Shown: in pieces, positions 34,702-47,900 of the stretch
Layout: the number at the start of each line of letters is the position of its first letter
How positions within the stretch are numbered: position 1 is the first letter of the stretch
DNA from: Alopecurus myosuroides
Taxonomy: Eukaryota; Streptophyta; Magnoliopsida; Poales; Poaceae
Direction of reading: 5' to 3'
DNA: 64,000 nucleotides
Assembly (NCBI GenBank): GCA_028641055.1
Contig: CM054060.1
Location: 241,332,833 to 241,396,832 of the forward strand
The notes under the pieces: generated by a model
Database searches by the model: none
Told to the model about the DNA's origin: nothing
The model's input: the letters and a program-made list of their open reading frames with translations, nothing else
Made by a program: the position numbers and the translations under genes

Positions 34702-37700
34702 TAACATCCAAGTATGAAAACATCCCTTAGTTGGTTTATTTCTTGTTTACTTTCAAGCAAGGCATCATGTCATCATTTCATTGCATTTGTTTCAATTGTT
34801 TGCATTGTTTTCATAATGAAATTCAAACTTTTCAACCTTTGTTTTCACACTTGTCTGTTACAATCTTTCAAATAAAGTATTGCAAATCAAACCTCCTTTT
34901 TGTTTCCAAGTAATTCATTAATGTTCAACTATTAAATTGTTGCCTCAAATCATTCACATAATTCCACCAATTAAATTCTAAGTCATTTCAAATTCAAATC
35001 AAGTTTCAAATCAGTACTCTTTTGGAAACCATAAAAATCACCACATTTTTGCACTCTTCAAATCCTTCTAAAACCCTAGGGGTAACCCTATTCCAAAGCA
35101 TGTTTTCTTAATGGTTTAATATTAAAAATATCCCCCAAATTTGGATTCAAACACCAACTATCATTTTAAATCTCAATTTTTGAAATCCAAGCTTGCAATG
35201 TGGTTTCTAATTATCTAAAAAGCTTAACTAAAATTTTCTGAATTTTTCCTCAACCAAAACCTTAACAAAATATTCCAAAAACTGTTTCAGCAAAAAAATA
35301 TTAACAGAAAAGAATAAAAATAGAAATCTGGGAGGCAACTAACCTATCTACCGCAGCCCAGCCCGCTAACCTACCCCGCGCGCAGCGACCCAGCCCGCTA
35401 TCTCCTCACTTACCCCTTCGTTGCGCCAAGATGCGTGCCACCCCTTCTAATCGCCTTCTTCTCCCCGTACGGCGCCATCCGAGCGGTGCCACGGCGGCCC
35501 CCGAGCGACTCCGGCGGCAATCCGAGCTCCGCGGGCCTATAAAAGAGCCCCTAGCCCCCGGGGAGCAACCCTAGAGCCTAGGGTTACCCCTGTCCCATCG
35601 ATCCGCCGCCAAGTTCTTCTCCCCGACGCCGCTCACCCTCTCTGAACTTCATCACCGCCGGCAACCCTCTGAAGATCGCCATGGCGTCGCCCACGTAGCC
35701 ACCCACTCCTTGTACCGAGCCCAGGAATCCTTCCGCCACCTTCCCCTCTACACATCGGACACCTGAACCCCCCGGAGATCCCCTGCTGCCTTGCCGCCGT
35801 CCGTGATCATCTCCGACGAGTCCCTGCAGCCCGGTGAGCTTTCCCCGACGATCTCCTCGCCCTTTCTTCCTTCTCTGCACACGCATCCGTGCGCGCCTAG
35901 GCCACCTCCCAGTAGCACACGCACGCTAGCACGGGCTAGTCACCGCAGTGCTCCGTCGCGGCTAGCCCTGCTGCCGTTCGCCGCCAGCCATCGCTACCAC
36001 CGTCAGGTTCAGAGCCCGAGCGCTGCAGTTTCAGTAGATCTCGCGGACACTGACGTAAAAACCCGCGGCCCCTGTTTCTGTCACGAACGCTCGCTTACCA
36101 CAGTGGCAAGCGTCGCTGTGTGCAGCCTGGAGGGCGCGGGATCGATCCCCCCTCGGCGCAATTCTTTTGCTGGGATTTATCCCGAGCCAGGCCCACCTGA
36201 CTGTGGCTGTGTGGCCACGCACTGCCACGTGCGCTGCCACGCTGGTTTGGGCCCGCAGGGCAGTGGCAGCGGGTAGACCCAGTGGAGTAGAAAATGATTA
36301 AATCCATTTTCTATTTTGTTTTCTAAATTCATTTAATTAACAGATTTAAAACCAAATTTGGAAATTCAATATCTCCCATTTTATAAGTCCAACAAATGCA
36401 AACTTTATATGTTTTCATATCCAAATTTCATAATCTTTCCATCTAGCTTATTTGTGTTCTGTTTTGAAATTTCAAAATGCATTTAAATTTCAAATTTGAA
36501 TAATTCAAATGCAAATTGAAATAACTCATAACTAATTCATACCGTTTTCAAATAATACAAATAAAATATGTTTTTCGCCCCTTTTTGAATGTTCTATTCA
36601 AATATAATTTTTGTTTTCTGTTTTCAATAATTAAAATTGCCTAAACCATTTAAATCTTGTTTAATGCAATTAAAAATTGTTTAATATTGTTTAATTCATA
36701 ATTAAATAATCCAAAGTCCAATTTCAAAATGTGAAACATGTAATCCAACCAAAATTTGATGTTCTTTTCAAATATCAACTTTGTTATTTGTTTTGAATAT
36801 TTTAAATGGTTGAAAACAACAACTATTTGTGTGTCACCTTTAATGCACCCAAAATTTTCCCTAAATTAATAATAAACTTCTAAATTGCTACACCCTATTC
36901 TAATTTGATTCTAATGTTGTTATTTTGCTGTTTTCCTGTTGCATGCATCATACTAATCCACTAGCACCTGTTGATTAGTTGGAAAACAAATAATCTAACC
37001 AAATTCCATGGGCTTTTCATATGCAACCCACAGTTGCATATGTGTCCATTTAAATCGTGTTATCATATCAAGTAGTTTATTTTGTTGCATCTATTAAATT
37101 GTCATGCATCATATTTGATTGTGCACAATGCCATGGCAATGTTTGTTTACATACCTGTTTGTTTGTTTGCTTCTTCTCGGTTAGACGACGACTACGTTGA
37201 GACCGACGATCCTTACGACACCACTCCCCAGGACCTAGCTCAGTACCCGGCTGTTGAGCTTCCAGGCAAGTTATCACTCACATGAATCATCGAGTTCCTT
37301 TCCACACTTGTTGTCGATACTATCCTTTTGTCTTCTATTGCTAGCCCTATGTATCGTTGCTTGTTCTCCGAACCTATCACATGATTCCCTGAGCCAATAA
37401 TATTGCCCCACCTCCCTACCTACAGCCTTTGCTTGTGCCTGTTCTTACCTAGCATGCTTAGGGTTGCTTTTACTCGAGTCTGTTGTCGGTTACTACTGTT
37501 ACTATCTTATTATTTGTACCGGGCTCGAATGTTAATCAACCAATCCTGTTAATTGCTAATGGTAATAATAATTTGATGACAAGGCACCGGCAGGAGGCCC
37601 ATGAGAGGTTTTGAAGCCTGCTAGTGTCGACCCTAATAGGAAAAGGGTCTTGTCTACTGATCCATGATGAGCGCACTAACCGCATGTGGGAAGCGAGTAT

Positions 37701-39035
37701 GGGCGCCCCCCTCAATTTGACCTGATTCGCATCTCGTCCAAATCATCTCATTTAGTTCGTGCTTTCTATTTGCCGCATGCATGTTTTTGCGAGCCCAGCG
37801 CAGGGTGGAACTTTTGTAGTCGGCATATAGGGGGACACGTTCTTAGAGTGCTATGAGGGTCCATTTTCTTCTGGGCTCGATTAGCCGTGCGCCCAAGGTG
37901 CTTTGGGCTTGATGCGAAGAATGGTTGGTTGTGTAGAGTACCCCGCTTGGTGGGAGGCATCCCATTTGGCGGGTTATTCTTGCGTGTACGGCCAAATTGG
38001 TGCAACCCTGCAGGGATAATCTTCTCGAGAAGCCGTGTTTTCCGCGGTTATGGATTACTTGGTGAAAGTACTGGCTAACAAGTACTCAGGACAACTTCAA
38101 CTTAATGATCAATCATGTTTCACCCAATGAATAATAATTTGACTAGTAATAGGTTATTCAAACAATAACTTGATTCACCTTATCACCACTGTGTGAGTTA
38201 TCCTCGGATTGCTTGTTTAGATAAGGGGCGAGATCCAGGATGGGTTTGGGTTGAAGTTATCTTTCAGTTGGTTACCATCCTCGATCTTATCTTATTCTGT
38301 TAGTCGGAACTTGTAGTTATCTTCTGTAGTTGGTTAGAGCAGCCAGCAGCAACTTTCATATCACCCTTTTCTTCCGTTGATCCCAAGCATCAATGCTTGT
38401 GTTGACGGGTAACTCTTTGATGAACTGTGAGTCTTGCTTGCCAGTACTTGGATGTACTGACCCCGTTGGGGCTGTGGTTTACACAGAGTACGACTACGAC
38501 TACGATGCTTCCCAGGATGGCTACTTCGTGGAGTTCGACGACGCTGCAGACGAGTAGATAGCTGGACCAGGGCAGGATCCAGAACCTTCGTGGATGGGCT
38601 TCGTTTTCTTTATTTCCTCCGGCTTCTTAAGCCTTTGGTTTTGTCTGTACTCAGACACCTTTGATTGCTTCCGCTGATGTAATGGATGATATGTTGGGAC
38701 ATGTGTCCTCTGGATGATTGTATCTGCTATCTCTGCCTTAGTGAAGGCCTGTTGCAACTTTATTTCAATCTTTTGTGTCTTAGAGATATGTTGTGGTCAT
38801 CATTCGTTCAAAGCTGTTGACGTACCGTGCGTGATTGATATGAAGTACGTCAACGGTTGTGCCTATGACTTCTAGTGGATAGTTTACATCGACGGTGGAA
38901 TAGCAGGGCTTGTGTTGTCGCACATAAGCGCAGGCCTACCAGGAAGCTGGGACGTGGGAGCAGTTATGCCCCATAATCCAAGCACCTGCTATCCAGTTCG
39001 TGCGGTGAGTATCCCTTAGAAGCCAGGGTGCGACA
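34702..39035 (+). repeat. Element A 3' LTR (4,334 bp)
   Basis: Near-identical to the 5' LTR, with TATAAAAG at 35538-35545, hairpin at 37018-37042, mini-exons at 37185-37265 and 38487-38557. It is followed by AAAGA and the remainder of the B solo LTR. Confidence 0.95.
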
Positions 39036-40185
39036 AAAGAGTTTTCCAAAAACTATCTTATGAATCTCTACTTGTTGAATATTATTCCAAGGCCTAAATT
39101 AAGAAAGATGAAACACTTAATAAATTTCCCTAAAAGATTATCAGAAAAAGAGGCATTCTTAGATGCTTCACCAAAATCTTATCAAATGTTTTTCCAACCT
39201 TACCAGCTTAAAAACAAAAGTATTGGAGAGCATTGACTTGCTATCTCTAGTCATATAAATATTTTGGCAAAGCATTGCTAAAGAAAAGCCAAGTGCTTTA
39301 TTAAATAGAAATTCCAATATTTCTAGAAGCAGAAAACTCAAACAAGTTACTTTTGGAAACTTTCATCAAATGATCTGAAATTAATACCAGTGCTTCCTTA
39401 TATCAAATAAGGAATACACACAAGAGGAGACCAAAAATTGAATCCATTAAAGTCCTGAAAACATGGTTTTTCTCCACAGCAACAATTGGAATTTTGAACA
39501 AGTTTGTTCTACAAACTTTTTCAAAATGCCATGAAATAAATACCACATGCTCTATATCATAAATAAAGATGAAAAACAAAAGGGCACAAGTTTTTGAATA
39601 ATTTAAGTTGCCAAAAACCCCTGTTTTCTTGACAACACCTTTTTGGAATTTGAACAAGTTTGTTCTATGAGGTAACTTTAAATGACTTGAATTTTCTAGC
39701 ACATAAGGAACACATCAAATAAGGAATGTGTGCCAAAAATTATCATTTTTGGAAACTCCTAAGTAGTCAAATAAATTCAATGTCCATTTATGTAAGAATT
39801 CAAATTTGAACAACTTTGAATTATGAAGTTTATCTAATTGAGCCAATTTCACATATGTTGTGCATCTCAACAAATAAGAATTTTGGGGAAAAAGGATTTC
39901 AATTTTTGACTTTGTTTGATTGGTGAAAACAGCCTTTTTCAGAGAGAAAAGGACCTTGTTGTAAATTGCTAGGGACCAATTTGTAAGCTGAGTCACACAC
40001 CTTCTTCTTCCTCTAGCTCTCTGTAGCAGCAGTGCACCTAGGCCATGGCTTCGATTAGAAGGTATCGAGGGGGATAAGAGGCCCCCCATGTGCCTTGTCT
40101 GCTCCTTGCCCCCTCTATCTCCCCCCCCCCCCACTCGAGCTCTCTCTCTCTCTCAAGAAAAGGCCCAAAACCGAAACCCTAGTCT

Positions 40186-43100
40186 ATGGCCGCCGTCGAT
40201 TTGGCCACTGGGGAGCTCGCCGCCGGTCGCCGTGGTTTCCTACCTCTTCGCCTTGCCGTGGTAGACCTCCCTGCAGAAGGAATCGTGGAGGGAAGCCGCG
40301 TGGAGCCCGCGCCTCAAGTTCTTCTTCGGCTCCGGGAGAACTCCGGCGAGCCATCCCCGCGCCCTCGAGCCTTCTCCGACCTCACCGAGTGGTCCAACAT
40401 GCTCATGGTGAGGATGCGCTCCTCCGCCGCCCTTTTCCCCCTCCCTCTCCCTCCGAATCGTGGCCGCGCCATGGTCATCGTCCGGCCGCCGCCGCGCGCC
40501 GTTGCCGCCGCTCTCCGACTCCCTCCCAGGAAACGAGAGCGGGCGTAGATGGTTCCCCGTACCGTAGGAATCACGTAGAAGTTTTTATTTTGCGTTTTGG
40601 TGGCCGTTTGCGTCGGATGCGTGCTCGCCGGAGCAGTCCCGCCGGCGGGTGACGCGCGCATGACGCAGCGCTGGCGTCATCTCCCTTGACCCCGCGCGCT
40701 GTGGGTCAAACTGGCCCGTGGGACCTCGCTGTGCCGCGTGGCTGCCCCCGTGGCGCCCTGGCCCGCGAGTCAGCCTCGCTGGCTAGACCTTCCGCGGTGG
40801 AAAAAGATCCAGGCCGGCCCAGATTCAGATCTGGCCCAACTCTAGTTCTTTTTCCTTTTTTTTTTTACAGAATGTTGCATGTTTACTTTAGGGCTTAAAA
40901 ACCTACCTAAAAGATGAATTTGACCAAGACAAAATTCACATATGTAAACCAACAAAATCTAAACCATATCCAATTTGTAGATCTACATTTGGATGAGTAT
41001 TTTAGTAATGAAAAATGTTTTGGCAACAGGTACCAGAAACACCAAAATGAGCACCATTTTTATTTCACAACTCAGAATGAAGTGAGGACAATTGCATTGG
41101 AAAGACCTTGAAGTTTCCAAACAGGAGCAATTAACCTTGCTTCCAAATTCCTAGTATTTTTGAAATGGCATGCAAATTGGTAAAACACCAGTGAGCACTT
41201 TGGTGATTTTTAGAAATTAATTAAAGATGATTTTTGATGCAAACTCAATTGGATGGTCTTGTATATGTTTAGGGCTATCCAAAACTAGAAGGGTTTAATT
41301 TTTAGGGCATCCTACAAAATTTGGTGGACAGATCTGTATATTGCTTGTTTCTGCCATTTTGGCATTTTAGTTAATTAAATTGTGTGAATATATTTTTGTG
41401 TTGCAATATTGTTTTCTAGCATGTATAAGTTGTGTGAACTTGTTTTCTAAGTGTTACTTAACTATTTTAGCATGTTAGATTGTGTGGACTTGAGTTGAGA
41501 AGAAATATGATTTATGGGAATAGAATATGTTTTACCTCTAGTTATTACTTGCATAGAATTTTTGATTGATTAAATTGTGTGCAAGTGATTGAATTGTTGT
41601 GTTGAGATATTATATCCAGTACCATGTTGGTACTTATATTGTGTTGTTATCACCTCTGCTATAGTGCATTTGATTTGGTAGAAAAGCATGAGTAGCTTTG
41701 TCATAACTATGAGGATGTTTGGAAAAATTCTCTCATGTGTAGAATTTTTAGCACAATATTTGTGGTTGAGTAGCCACATGTTTTCATGTTGTATTCATAG
41801 GACCAGTAGAATTTTGATAAGGTTGTTATGAGTACTTGACCCCTAAAGTTTTCACATGTGTGAAAACAATAGCATGAGTATCATTACCTTGCTTGTTTTT
41901 AGCACCCTATTATTTTCTACTAGTATGGTTATTGCACTAGATGCTAGTTTAGGTTTTTGCTAATTTTTGTCAAGTATGACCAGAGGCTTTGTGACCTCTT
42001 AATGCTTTGTTATGCTAGTGGAACACCCACTGGTTTCATTGCATTTTTGGTGGAAACATTATTTCCCCCACACTAGATGCATTTCTTTTATATAGTTCTA
42101 TAACTAATGAGTGCCTAGTATTTTTGCTTTGGGAATTTTTGTGCTAAACAAAAATGGGTATGCTTCTGTTTGTAAGTGGTTGTAATCATGTTTGGCTTTC
42201 TAGGAAAATATACATTCTTGAAGGGTTGTTTGATTCCTCTAGTAATGCCCTTTTTATTACTACTAGTATGTAGGAGTTGCCCTGCAAATTGATGCATTGT
42301 TTTATCAAATGGGATATTTTTGTTATAGCAAGTATAGATATTTTTCACTACTGTTTTTGTGACATGGACCCTCTGGTTGTATTTCAATTACTTGATTGAA
42401 ATGCATCCATTGATTCTTCATGTTTAAGTAGTACTAGTTTCCTTTGCAGTTGTTGTGTTAAATTATTTTTCCTGCCAACTTGTGTTTGGTAGATATTTGT
42501 GTATCCTTGCATAAGGACATGTTTTCATTCCCATTATGATAACATGGTTCCTTGTTTGCATTTTAGTACTTTACTTATTATGCTTGCTTGCATAGCAAAC
42601 TTTTAGTAGAAACATGTCTATAGGATTCCTCCTTTTTAGTCATTGTTTCTATTGTTCTCACTATGAGAAATTGTGTGTTTTGTGGTGAGTCTATTTCCTT
42701 GTTGCACTTATGTAGGCTCACTGATTTGTAAAAGTAACTTTTGCAAATCATGTGTCTTATTTATTCTTGATGTGAATTTAGACTTAGTAAGATAGCTACC
42801 TTTTTCTTTTTGTGGTTTGGTTGATAGACCATTGCCATAAGAATTATTGTGCATGTTTGTATATACTCTTAGTAGTCTCACCCTTGTGAAACTAAGTTTA
42901 TTTTGGGTTTATTAATATCTTGGTATGAGAGTGGCACACCCACTGAATCCATGATATTGAGGTTGTGAGATTGTTCCTCCAACCTTAAGTTGTCTTATTA
43001 AATGGCATTTCTGCCAAGTGTGTTTGTTTGATTGTTTGCCTAAGTTAATAATTGTGAGATTGGTTATTATTAGATTTCCTTGCTGTATGTATTGTTATGT

Positions 43101-44631
43101 ATGGTTGCTTGTCTTGATTGGTTCTAAATGTGTGTCCTTTATTCTCTTTACGACGTTAGAAAACGAAGAGGAAGGAAGTGTCGGGAAGCGGTGTTTCAAG
43201 TTCCAGTCACTCCAAAACCAGGGACACAAGGAGATACCAGGAAAGCCATCCTGATGCGTGCTGATACAATACTTATCATTATCTATCATGCATGTTTTAC
43301 CTCTGAAGTTTTACAAAAACTTGATTATCAAAACTATTTTTTTTATGTGGAAATTACTACTATACTACTATATAGGTTACTATCATGCTAGTAGTTAAAC
43401 TTGGTAATACCAAGCCCATAAGCCACCACATGGTATTTATTACCATCAAATATACTATTCCCTAAGTGGACACCCTAAAATTGTGATTCTACAAAACAAA
43501 GGCTTTACGGAAAAACCCGGAGAAAAGGCGGATCCTTGTTCTCCGGAGGAATGTGGAAGTGGTCATTTTTGAGAAAGTGGTGTTTTCAAAAATGACACAT
43601 AACCTAGTCTTCGCCGGACAAACTTTACCGTACTGCCACCCTACCCCAACATGGGCAAGGGGCTAAACTTGAAGTTTGTTCTTATTAGTGTGTGCTATCT
43701 CAATGTGCTATAGGGGATGCGATCCTCTGAACCGAATGTCGTGGAGACATATAAAGTGTGGGATTAATTTTCCCTCCGGATGCATCAGTTGAGGCATCCT
43801 GGCTTGGCGGGGATTAGCTCGGTGCCGGGGATGTGGTAAAACTCAACTGAGAGATAGGCATATACTAGCTTGAACATAGTGGATGGTTATGATCAGATAC
43901 CTGATGTTTACATACTGTTGTTACAGTCCGTGATTGTTCACGGGAGGTGTACTGGATCTGGTGGATGTGTACACCTCTGCAGAGTATAACTTTTTCTAAG
44001 AAGCCGCGTCCTCGGATATGGACAGTTGAATGGCCATGTAGCTAGCATTGTGTCAATGTTTTCAAAAAGGAAGTTTTTGAAAGGGAATTTTTGGAAAGGA
44101 AGTGTTGAACTTGTGAAGTTCGGAAAGGAAATGGAAACTTATACCGTGGAGGTATCGTCGATGATGAAAAGCCAGATGTTGTTATACAAAAACAAAATGT
44201 TTTGCAAAGAAAACCTTTTCTACTCTAAGCAAGAATTTTGGAAACTGATTCCAAGAAGATTTGCAAAGAGAAAATATTCTTTAACAAAGCTTTACAAAAA
44301 CTCTTGTACATGTGATATCTACAAGAGAAATAAAACTATATTATTTTTCTTCTGAAGTATCTTCTTCAACGAAGATACAGATTAACCTGACTGCAACTGT
44401 GGTGTCATCATATATGAACACCATTGATAGTGAACCCTATTTATAGCCTACCTATTCCACCATATAAGCATAGTTGCATGTTTGGTAAGTGACATGATGG
44501 ATGTCTTGCTGAGTACATTCAAATGTACTCATTATGGTTTCGCCCCTGGTATCTACTTGCCAGAATTTGAGAAGGAGCCTCCGAAGGATTTCTATGAAGA
44601 GAAGTACGGAGCTGATGGCTTTGCGAACTAG
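40186..44631 (+). pseudogene. LTR-contained split gene in the B solo LTR
   Basis: Exon 1 (40186-40407) has lost one base relative to the other B LTRs (GCGCCTCAAG for GCGCCATCAAG), which shifts its frame. Exon 2 (43160-43240) carries the GAAAG donor also seen in the B 3' LTR. Exon 3 (44564-44631) is intact. Not expected to make the protein. Confidence 0.4.
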
Positions 44632-44915
44632 GATCGTCTCCGGGTCAGCAGCCTGTAGGTTAAGGCGTGACTTGGGCTCAACTACGTTGTGTTTTAATTG
44701 TCTTCCGCTGTGTTTGATTAAGTTGCCTGTCCTATGTGACAGTTGTGTTCAACTTGATCATGTGATCATTTGTGTAATACCTTTATGTATTTGTGTAATG
44801 GATGATGTATTTCTGTGTGCCAACTGTGTATGTTGTTCACGACTGATCTTTCTGGGATCGTGAATGTATGCATACGTAGGGTTTCAGACTGTCGGTCTGG
44901 GGTCCTTACAATACT

Positions 44916-47900
44916 CGCCGTTCCGTTGAACAGTAGTAGATTGGATTACGGGGCTTACCGGCACCCGCGTCCTCTTACGAGTAGGCCAACACACGTATGT
45001 GTGACAACCAACCCCTATCTGTTCAGCGTCGACGTAAACTATCCCATAGAAATCAGGATACTTCCATTGACGTACTTCAAAACATACACACATGGTACGT
45101 CAACGGCAATGGAACAAGTGATATCACAACAGATCTCTACGACACAAAGGATTGAAATAAGTTGCAAATAGCCCTCATTAGAGCAGAGATAGCAAATACA
45201 ATCATTCAGAGGACACATGTCCCAACAATACATCATTACATCACAGCATAAGCATTCAACATGTCTGAGTACAGACAAGAACCAAATAGGCCTAAGAGGC
45301 CGGAAACGAAAAGACGGAGCCCATCCACGAGGTCTCGGATCCTGCCCGGGTCCGCTATCTACTCGTCAGCAGTCTCGTCATACTCCACGTAGTAGCCACC
45401 ATGGAGATCCTCGGGAACGTCGTCTGCGGAAACCACAGCCCCAAGGGGGTCAGTACATAAACGTACTGGCAAGCAAGACTCACAGTTCACCAAAGTGTAA
45501 CCCGTCAACACCAAGCACAGATGCTTTGGGTTCAACGGAAGGAAGGGGATATAAAAGATGCTGCAACTGGCTGCTCTAACCAACTACAGAAACATACTAC
45601 AACTTCCGGCTAACAGAAAGGAGATAAGATCGCGTATCGTAACCAACCTATCAACTAACTCCAAACAAACCCATCCTGGATCTCGCCCCTTATCCAAAGA
45701 AGCAATCCGAGGATAACCCACACAGTTGAAATAATGATGGTTCAGATTATCGTGTCAATAAGCCTATTACTAGTCAAGTTGTTGATCATTGGGTGTAAGG
45801 TTGTTAATCATTAGGTTTAAGTTGTCCTGAGTACTTGTTAGCCAGTACTTTCACCAAGTAGTCCATAACCGCGGAAAACACGGCTTCTCGAGAAGATTTA
45901 TCCCTGCAGGGGTGCACCAATTTGGCCGTACACGCAAGAATAACCCGCCAGATGGGATGCCTCCCACCAAGCGGGGCACTCTACACAACTCAACTCTTCT
46001 TCACATCAAGCCCAAAGAACCTTGGGCGCACGGCTAATCGAGCCCCGAAGAAAGGGGACCCTCATAGCACTCTAAGAACGTGTCCCCCTATATGCCGACT
46101 ACAAAAGTTCCACCCTGGCCTGGGCTCGCAAAAACATGCATGCGGCAAATGGAAAACACGAACTAAATGAGGCGATTTGGACGAGATGCGAATCGAATCA
46201 AATTGAGGGGGGCGCCCATACTCGCTTCTCACATGCGGTTAGTGCGCTCATCATGGATCAGTAGACAAGACCCTTTTCCTATTAGGGTCGACACTAGCAG
46301 GCCTCAAAACCACGCAGGGCCTCCTGCCGGTGCCTTATCATCAAATTATTATTAACAATAACATTAGCATGATTCATTGTTTAACATCGAGCCCCCAGAA
46401 CATAATGAAATAGTAATAGAAAGTAACGGGTAACAGACTCGAGGAAAACAACCCTAAGCATGCTAGTAAGACACGGGCATCAAGCAAAAGTTTATAGGTA
46501 TGGAGGTGAGGCAATATCAGGGTTAAAGGATACATGTGATAGGTTCGTAACAGAAACAACTATTCATAGGGCTAGCAGAGTAGACAACGGAAAGTATCGG
46601 TAACCAATGTTGAAAGGAACATAGTGGTTCATGTGAGTGAATACTTGCCTGCAAACCCAGTAGCCTGGTACTGAGCTAACTCCTTAGAAGGGGTGTCGTA
46701 AGTATCGTCGGTCTCAACGTCATCGTGTATCCGAGAAGAAGCAAACAAACAATACAGAAAGATAAACAATCAATAACATGGCATAGTGCACAATCATGGG
46801 ATGATGCATGAGCATTTAATTGATGCATCAGAAATAAACTAGTTGACGAGATAACATGTTTAAATGGACCCATATGCAATTGGATTGCATATGGAAAACC
46901 CATGAATTAAGGGTGAATCAATTGTTTTACAACTAACCAATAGGTGAAAGTGGATTAGCATGATGCATGGATGAGGAAAACAGCAAAATAACAACAATAG
47001 AAACAATTGGAAATAAGGTTTACCAAGTTTGGAAATTCATTTAGTAAGTTAAGAAATTTTGGTTACTTAAAGGTGCCACACAAGCAATTGTTGTTTTCAT
47101 CATGTTAAATTGTTCAAAACAGATGACAAAGTTCATATTTGATAATAACACACAATTTTAGGTGGAATACATGTTTCACTTGTTGAAAAAGGATTTCAAA
47201 TAAATTATTTATGATATAAACAAGTTTAAGCAGGATTGAAATGAATTTAATTCAAACATGAACTTATTTGAATTTTTATTTGTTCAAAACATTAAGTGAG
47301 ATTCATATTTGCAAAGTTTATACTTTTGTGGTTGGAAAACATATTTTATATGTCCCAAAAGAATTTGTTTTGATCAAGTTATAAATTTAGCAATATTAAA
47401 TGAATTAAACAAGGTTTAAATCATTTAACAAATTTTAGTTATTCAAAACATGGAACAAATTTTATATTTGGAAAGGTGGTTTAATTTTGCATGGAAAACA
47501 TATTTCATTTGTTGAAATTGGATGTAAAATGAGCAAGTTATTATTTTGGCAATTTTAAATGCAATAATTAAGAAACAGTTGTTTTCAGCGATTTAAATTA
47601 CTCAAAACAGCAAACAAAATTTATATTTGGAAAGTACATGAAAATTTGATTGGAAAACATATTTAGTTTGTTGAATTTGGAATTTTTATGCCCAAGTTAT
47701 GAATTTTGCAAAATTAAGTGATTTAAACAAGAATTCAAATGTTTCACCAATTTAAAATATTCAAAACAGTAAACAAATTTATATTTGGATAGAACATTCA
47801 ATTTGGGACATAAAACATATTTAAAAAGTTAAAATTGGAGTTAAGGTGAATTAGTTATGCATTTTACAAGATTTGGTGCAAATCTGCCATTTTTACAATA

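Larger units (their letters stand above)
24533..39035 (+). mobile_element. Element A: near-intact chromovirus-type Ty3/gypsy retrotransposon (14.5 kb)
   Basis: LTRs 24533-28868 and 34702-39035 (TGTAACATCC...GTGCGACA), target duplication AAAGA at 24528-24532 and 39036-39040, primer site and polypurine tract all present. The interior encodes ORF0, Gag-Pol in one long frame and a C-terminal chromodomain reached only after a 1-nt shift. Domain order protease-RT-RNase H-integrase-chromodomain is that of plant chromoviruses; the upstream ORF and long LTRs suggest the Tekay-type group. About 17 substitutions and 4 indels separate the LTRs by eye, about 0.4%. At the commonly used grass rate of 1.3e-8 per site per year that suggests roughly 0.15 million years. 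Confidence 0.95.
24331..44910 (+). mobile_element. Solo LTR of element B, split by element A
   Basis: 24331-24532 plus 39041-44910, about 6,072 bp, with intact TGTCACATCCC and GGGTCCTTACA ends and ATACT on both sides. No B internal sequence remains, as expected after recombination between the two LTRs of one element. Its left part mostly carries the 5'-LTR variant, and its right part from about 41,650 mostly the 3'-LTR variant, when compared with 2598-18458. Confidence 0.92.

Noticed and set aside
30239..34760. Minus-strand ORFs opposite Gag-Pol (for example 30551-31165)
   Set aside because: Shadows of the real coding strand; no domains or splice signals of their own.
2598..44910. Two independent insertions of element B at the same site
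   Set aside because: Same base, same orientation, same ATACT and same flanking C sequence; duplication of one event is far simpler.
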